Positions 5,400 to 9,066 of a stretch of 9,066 bases of DNA are shown here, one piece after another. Both the position numbers and the translations under genes were made by a program. The notes under the pieces are model-generated. The model searched no databases. It was not told where the DNA came from and saw only the letters and a list, made by a program, of their open reading frames with translations. Within the stretch, counting starts at the first letter, position 1. Each line of letters begins with the position of its first letter. Origin of the DNA: CAVPRW01 sp046727435 [NCBI: bacterium] (GTDB lineage Bacteria; Tectomicrobia; Entotheonellia; J063). The stretch spans positions 1 through 9,066 of the forward strand of contig JBKPCR010000241.1 of assembly GCA_046727435.1 (NCBI GenBank), in the 5' to 3' direction.

Positions 5400-6101
5400 A
5401 TGAAAAGCATCGTCTCGGGGATCCTTGGTCTCGTCGTCGCAGGAGTACTTGCCGGCTGCGCCGGTCAGACTGAGCAGCTCTCCATGCAAAGCCCCGCGGG
5501 GCAACCGCCGCAGTCGGTCACCTTCCCGAATGGGACGACCTTTGGCGGGGCCTCAGGTCGTCAGGCCAGCGAGCTGGCGCAGATTGTCGTCGACTCCAAC
5601 AACAACAACATGCGGGATTACCAGCAGCTCCAGGGCACGGAAAGCAAGAATCTGCAAACCTCACAGCAAGCCCTCACGATGATCGAGCAGCTGTCGAATC
5701 AGCAGGGCACCGGGCAGATCACCCTGTTCTTCCCCACCGGCTCGGCCGAGCTCCGACAGGGCTCGGAGCAAGGGGAGCGGCTCATCCGCTTCCTCGACTA
5801 TATCTCCCGCGACAGCCGGGGCCGCGAGGTGCTCTTCGTGTTGATCGGCAGCGCCTCCGCCACTGGGAGCATGCAGACCAATGAACGCCTGAGCCGGGAG
5901 CGCTCCCAGGCGCCGGAGCCCATCATCGATCAGTACCTGGTGAACGTGCCGCACAAGTACTACAAGGTCTATGGCCTCGGCGACATGTTAAGCCCGAAGG
6001 GGGCGACCCTGACGGTGGATCAGCGCTACCAGAATGTGCGCATCGTGGCCGTCTATCAAACCGACCAGGTGCCGGTGCTGCCCGCCGCCCAGCGGAGTTA
6101 G
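5400..6101 (+). CDS. OmpA-family lipoprotein
   Basis: This 233-residue protein has a canonical lipobox VLAGC (C20). It is followed by a linker and a Gln/Asn-rich helical region (about 55-103, possibly coiled coil). The OmpA-like domain occupies residues 106-220: ITLFFPTGSAELR (107-119), LIGSASATGS (148-157), NERLSRERSQA (161-171) and QRYQNVRIV (208-216). Such domains bind the peptidoglycan peptide and tether the outer membrane to the wall. Here the Asp normally found in the GxTDxxGS loop is replaced (G150 to G156 has no Asp), although N161, L164-S165 and R168 of the partner motif remain, so wall binding may be weakened or altered. AAGGAG at 5388-5393 with a six-base spacer fixes the ATG at 5400; an in-frame ATG at 5307 would bury the lipoprotein signal. 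The MscS gene follows 57 nt later. Confidence 0.85.
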   Translation: MKSIVSGILGLVVAGVLAGCAGQTEQLSMQSPAGQPPQSVTFPNGTTFGGASGRQASELAQIVVDSNNNNMRDYQQLQGTESKNLQTSQQALTMIEQLSNQQGTGQITLFFPTGSAELRQGSEQGERLIRFLDYISRDSRGREVLFVLIGSASATGSMQTNERLSRERSQAPEPIIDQYLVNVPHKYYKVYGLGDMLSPKGATLTVDQRYQNVRIVAVYQTDQVPVLPAAQRS

Positions 6102-6108
6102 CGGCAAG

Positions 6109-6151
6109 CCACGCCCGTCAACGTGGACCATGACCACGAGCCACGTGGGAG
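6109..6151 (+). promoter_or_regulatory. CCACG/CGTGG cluster overlapping the MscS ribosome site
   Basis: In the 57-nt gap, CCACG occurs at 6109-6113 and 6134-6138, CGTGG at 6122-6126, and the palindrome CCACGTGG at 6141-6148. The palindrome overlaps the Shine-Dalgarno sequence TGGGAG (6146-6151). The copies can pair in several ways (for instance 6122-6126 with 6134-6138, a seven-base loop), so the gap may fold over the ribosome site. GGGAG seven bases before 6159 also decides that ATG over the upstream GTG at 6123. Confidence 0.35.
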
Positions 6152-6158
6152 ACTTTCC

Positions 6159-7946
6159 ATGAAGACACTCGTCGTGTGGCTCTCCGTTGGGCTGCTGCTC
6201 GGGCTCGCCCTGTGCCCCGCCTGGAGCCAGCCGCCCCATCAGGAGGCAGTTGGGGTACGGGGGCACGAGCCGCATGGTCAGCCGCAAGCGGTGGCGCCGG
6301 ACATTCCCGTGGACGACCTGGACCGGGGCACGCCGCGCCGAGCGGTGGAGGGGTTCCTGCAGGTGGCCCGTGCGCATAACTACCGGCGGGCCGCCGAATA
6401 TCTCGATCTGCGACGTTTTCCCCCCAGCACGGCCGAGATCTTGGGGCCGACGCTGGCCCGTCACCTGAAAATCGTCCTGGACCAGAAGCTTCGTATAGAC
6501 GTGGAGAGCGTGAGCGACAGCCCGGACGGGCACCTCCAGGATGGCCTGCCGCCGGATATCGAGCAACTAGGGCGTATTGATACACCCGACAAGCCGGTCC
6601 ACATCCGGCTCCAACGGGTGCCGCGGGAGGACGGTGTCAGCATCTGGAAGATCTCAGCCGCGAGTGTCGCCGCGGTTCCAGACCTGTACGAACGATATGG
6701 GTACGGGCTGCTCGGAGAGGTACTGCCGAGCGTGCTCATCGAGACGGAGTTTCTTGATAGCCAGCTGTGGCAGTGGCTGGCTCTGCCGATCCTCGTTGGC
6801 CTCGGCTACGGCCTCGGGCGGCTGCTCACCACTCTGGGGTTCCGCCTGCTACGGCGCTGGCGGAGCGAGACAGCGTCAGTGCTGAGCACGTTCGTGGCGA
6901 GACCGGTCCAGTTGCTGACCGTCGTGCTCTTCCTATCCCTCGCACGGCGGCCATTAGAGCTCTCCTTGACCGTGAGCCGCGTACTCGATGTCTTGGAGCA
7001 GATCCTGCTAATCATTGCGATCACATGGACGATTCTGCGCGTCGTGGAATCCTTTGAGGCGATCGTCCGTGCCCAGGCCCTGCGACGCGGCCAGATCACC
7101 CTGCTCCCCCTGCTGCCTGTGGTCCGGAAGTCGGTCAAGATCCTAATCGCGATCTTCGCCGGCCTCGCGGTGCTCCACAGTTTCGGCGTCAATGTCATCG
7201 CCGTGCTGGCGGGGCTGGGCGTCGGCGGCATCGCAGTGGCGCTGGCAGCACAGAAGACGCTGGAAAACTTCATCGGCGGTATCACGCTCTACGCCGACCA
7301 GCCGGTGCGGGTGGGGGAATTCTGTCGCTTCGGGGGGACAGTCGGTACCGTTGAGGAGGTAGGCCTCCGCTCGACGCGGGTGCGCACGCTCGATCGCACC
7401 GTCGTCACCATCCCAAACGCGGAGTTCTCGAACCTCCAGATCGAGAACTTTGCCAGGCGCGACCGGATCTGGTACCACCCGACAATTCGCTTGCGGTACG
7501 AAACGACCCCGGATCAGATCCGCTTTATCCTGGTCGAGGTGCATCGGGTGCTCTATGCGCACCCGAAGGTCGACTCGGCGTCAGCCCGCATCCGCTTCGT
7601 CGGCTTTGGCAGCTCATCGCTGGATCTCGAAGTGTTCAGCTACGTCACCGTGAGGGACTACGGCGAGTACCTGGAAGTCGCCGAGGACCTGAACCTGCGC
7701 ATCATGGACGTCGTCGCCGCGGCGGGATCCAGCTTTGCCTTGCCAGCGCAGACGACATATTTGGAGGCGGGGCGCGGGCTCGATCCCGACCGGGCCCAGG
7801 CAACTGAGGCGGAGGTGCAGGCGTGGCGTGAGCGGCGCGAGCTGTGGGTGCCGCGCTTGCCCCCGGAGAAGATTGCCGAGATCGAGAGCACGCTGGACTA
7901 CCCGGCGGGCGGATCGGCCCCTGGCACGGAGGGGGGACGCCGATGA
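6159..7946 (+). CDS. MscS-family mechanosensitive channel with periplasmic N-terminal domain
   Basis: This is a 595-residue protein. A signal peptide (1 to about 23) is followed by a soluble, probably periplasmic region (about 45-180) containing DRGTPRRAVEGFL and AAEYLDLRRF. Membrane helices lie near 203-226, 240-262, 276-296 and 320-342. The MscS pore helix and beta domain follow: VLAGLGVGGIAVALAAQKTLENFIGG (349-374), TLYADQPVRVGE (376-387), GTVEEVGLRSTRVRTLD (396-412) and IPNAEFSNLQIENF (418-431). A C-terminal alpha/beta domain runs to about 537 and a charged tail to the end. MscS channels open under membrane tension to release solutes during osmotic downshock. At about twice the length of E. 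coli MscS it belongs to the larger multi-domain type. The start at 6159 has a Shine-Dalgarno sequence and yields the signal peptide. The stop overlaps the next gene by ATGA. Confidence 0.9.
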   Translation: MKTLVVWLSVGLLLGLALCPAWSQPPHQEAVGVRGHEPHGQPQAVAPDIPVDDLDRGTPRRAVEGFLQVARAHNYRRAAEYLDLRRFPPSTAEILGPTLARHLKIVLDQKLRIDVESVSDSPDGHLQDGLPPDIEQLGRIDTPDKPVHIRLQRVPREDGVSIWKISAASVAAVPDLYERYGYGLLGEVLPSVLIETEFLDSQLWQWLALPILVGLGYGLGRLLTTLGFRLLRRWRSETASVLSTFVARPVQLLTVVLFLSLARRPLELSLTVSRVLDVLEQILLIIAITWTILRVVESFEAIVRAQALRRGQITLLPLLPVVRKSVKILIAIFAGLAVLHSFGVNVIAVLAGLGVGGIAVALAAQKTLENFIGGITLYADQPVRVGEFCRFGGTVGTVEEVGLRSTRVRTLDRTVVTIPNAEFSNLQIENFARRDRIWYHPTIRLRYETTPDQIRFILVEVHRVLYAHPKVDSASARIRFVGFGSSSLDLEVFSYVTVRDYGEYLEVAEDLNLRIMDVVAAAGSSFALPAQTTYLEAGRGLDPDRAQATEAEVQAWRERRELWVPRLPPEKIAEIESTLDYPAGGSAPGTEGGRR

Positions 7947-9066
7947 CCCGGTGGCTAACCGCCGCGGGCCTGTGGCTCTCGACGCTGTTATGCATCGGGT
8001 GCCTGGGTCCGGTGTCGCTGCACGAGGCAGTGCTCGGCTACGACCGCACCGTCAGTCGGCTCGGGCACGAGATTCTCCTCGTCAACATTGGCCGCCTGCG
8101 CCATGGGCTGCCCGTCCACTTCACGCTGGCCACGAGTATCGCGGCGACATTCGACTACCAGACGAACGCGGCGATCCTTGGGCCGTTCTCCGACGTGGGG
8201 CTAAACGTGGGCGTCAGCGCCGCAGAGAATCCCACCGTGACCATCGTGCCCATCCAAGGGAAGCAATTCACCGAACGGGTCCTGACCCCGCTGGAGGACA
8301 CGAAGTTCGAGTTCCCCGTCTTCCAGGGTTTGCCCATCGACATGGTGATGCGTCTCGTGGCCGACGGCATCGAGGTGCAAACCGGGGAGGGGACGTTTGC
8401 GCGGTTCATCCTGAACTGGCCGACGCATCCTGTTGAGTACGAGGAGTTCCGTCGGATCGCTATGCATCTGGCCTGGCTCAATGCCATCCGGCGCCTCTTC
8501 GTGGGCAGGCTGTCCTTCCTGGAGACGACCCACGCCAGGCTCAGCACCCCCCCAACCGCGGCTGAGGTCCAGAATGCCCTCGAGAAAGATTTCCGCTGGC
8601 AGCCGGTCGCGCGGGAGGGCGTGTATGCATTGGAGCGCCGCGTCACGGGGCGGGTCGTGATCACCAACTACGACCCGCGTACGCTGAGTGACGCCGAGCG
8701 TCAAGCGCTCAACACGCGAGCCGGGGTGAACCCGGGGAATTTCGTCCTCGTCGATATACGCCCGAGTCATCCCGGCGGCGATTTCCCGTTATTCGGCGCC
8801 CTCAAGCTGCGCAGCCTCAACATGATCCTGAGCTTCGTGGCTGCTGACCACGGGGGCGGCCGAGAGTACGACGTGGCCAAAGACCCGAGAACCGGTGACA
8901 GCGGCCCCAACCCGCCCCGGGCCCTCGGGATCGAGGTCACCGATCAGGCCCCACCCGGCCTGACTCCCTATGCCCGCTATGCAGGCCGTTACTATACGAT
9001 TGCGGATACACCCTGGGACTACCAGGCGTTCAGCCTACTGTATCAGGCGTTCCAGATGACCGTGAC
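7943..9066 (+). CDS. Secreted, possibly lipidated protein of unknown function, coupled to MscS gene (3' end outside window)
   Basis: The ATG at 7943 overlaps the MscS stop (ATGA), and the frame stays open for 374 codons to the end of the window, so the C-terminus is missing. The N-terminus is a signal sequence ending LLCIGC; C20 may be lipidated although Cys at -3 is unusual for a lipobox. The mature part begins HEAVLGYDRTVSRLGHEILLVNIGRLRHGLPVHFT, a block I recall from uncharacterised Gram-negative proteins with the LLxNIxRxRxxxPxHFT pattern. It continues ATSIAATFDYQTNAAI (63-78), AENPTVTIVPIQGKQFTERVLTP (94-116) and PGNFVLVDIRPS (264-275). No catalytic motif or domain name is recognisable. 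Later segments (FGALKLRSLNMILSFVA, 284-300, and TPWDYQAFSLLYQAF, 356-370) may pack on a membrane or partner. Coupling to the channel suggests an envelope role linked to MscS, which is inference. Confidence 0.75.
   Translation, partial: MTRWLTAAGLWLSTLLCIGCLGPVSLHEAVLGYDRTVSRLGHEILLVNIGRLRHGLPVHFTLATSIAATFDYQTNAAILGPFSDVGLNVGVSAAENPTVTIVPIQGKQFTERVLTPLEDTKFEFPVFQGLPIDMVMRLVADGIEVQTGEGTFARFILNWPTHPVEYEEFRRIAMHLAWLNAIRRLFVGRLSFLETTHARLSTPPTAAEVQNALEKDFRWQPVAREGVYALERRVTGRVVITNYDPRTLSDAERQALNTRAGVNPGNFVLVDIRPSHPGGDFPLFGALKLRSLNMILSFVAADHGGGREYDVAKDPRTGDSGPNPPRALGIEVTDQAPPGLTPYARYAGRYYTIADTPWDYQAFSLLYQAFQMTV

Noticed and set aside
6123-6158. GTG at 6123 as start of the MscS gene
   Set aside because: No Shine-Dalgarno sequence precedes it and it would put charged residues before the signal peptide; the ATG at 6159 has GGGAG at a good distance.
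8155-8770. Long reverse-strand open frames opposite the last gene
   Set aside because: They are shadows of a high-GC gene that is open to the end of the window on the + strand, coupled to MscS by ATGA and with a clear signal sequence.

Overview
The window is a high-GC stretch of a bacterial chromosome in which every supported gene lies on the + strand. Nothing in it points to a phage, plasmid, insertion sequence or CRISPR array, and I saw no tRNA or rRNA. The organism is Gram-negative: there are three lipoproteins with usable lipoboxes plus one weaker case, an OmpA-like domain, a periplasmic foldase and an MscS channel. Protein style (LssY_C domain, NicO transporter, high GC) would suit Pseudomonadota or a phylum such as Methylomirabilota or Nitrospirota, but I cannot place it further from sequence alone.

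Left block (1-2803): metal-transport genes. The 3' end of a parvulin-type peptidyl-prolyl isomerase gene overlaps by ATGA an orphan signal-peptide reading frame. That frame is followed, in another frame, by the membrane part of a HupE/UreJ-type protein. After 70 nt comes a 501-residue protein that joins a HupE/UreJ-like N-terminal half to a NicO/RcnA-type nickel/cobalt transporter with a very His-rich loop. No hydrogenase or urease gene is visible.

Middle block (2804-5180): small envelope genes separated by gaps of 185-355 nt. These are a Cys-rich 113-residue lipoprotein, a 174-residue lipoprotein followed by a strong stem-loop, a 355-nt gap with what may be a decayed gene remnant, and a single-span membrane protein with an LssY C-terminal domain.

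Right block (5181-9066): a compact envelope set. An OmpA-like lipoprotein is followed after 57 nt by an MscS-family channel with a periplasmic N-terminal domain. The channel gene overlaps by ATGA a secreted, possibly lipidated protein that runs off the window. The order suggests co-expression of a cell-wall-associated lipoprotein, a tension-gated channel and a partner of unknown role.

The points most worth checking are the HupE-NicO fusion with a degenerate second HupE metal motif, the apparently truncated and frame-shifted HupE gene, the OmpA-like domain lacking its usual peptidoglycan-binding Asp, and the OmpA/MscS/secreted-protein cluster. I see no convincing evidence of a wholly new defence or mobile system here.
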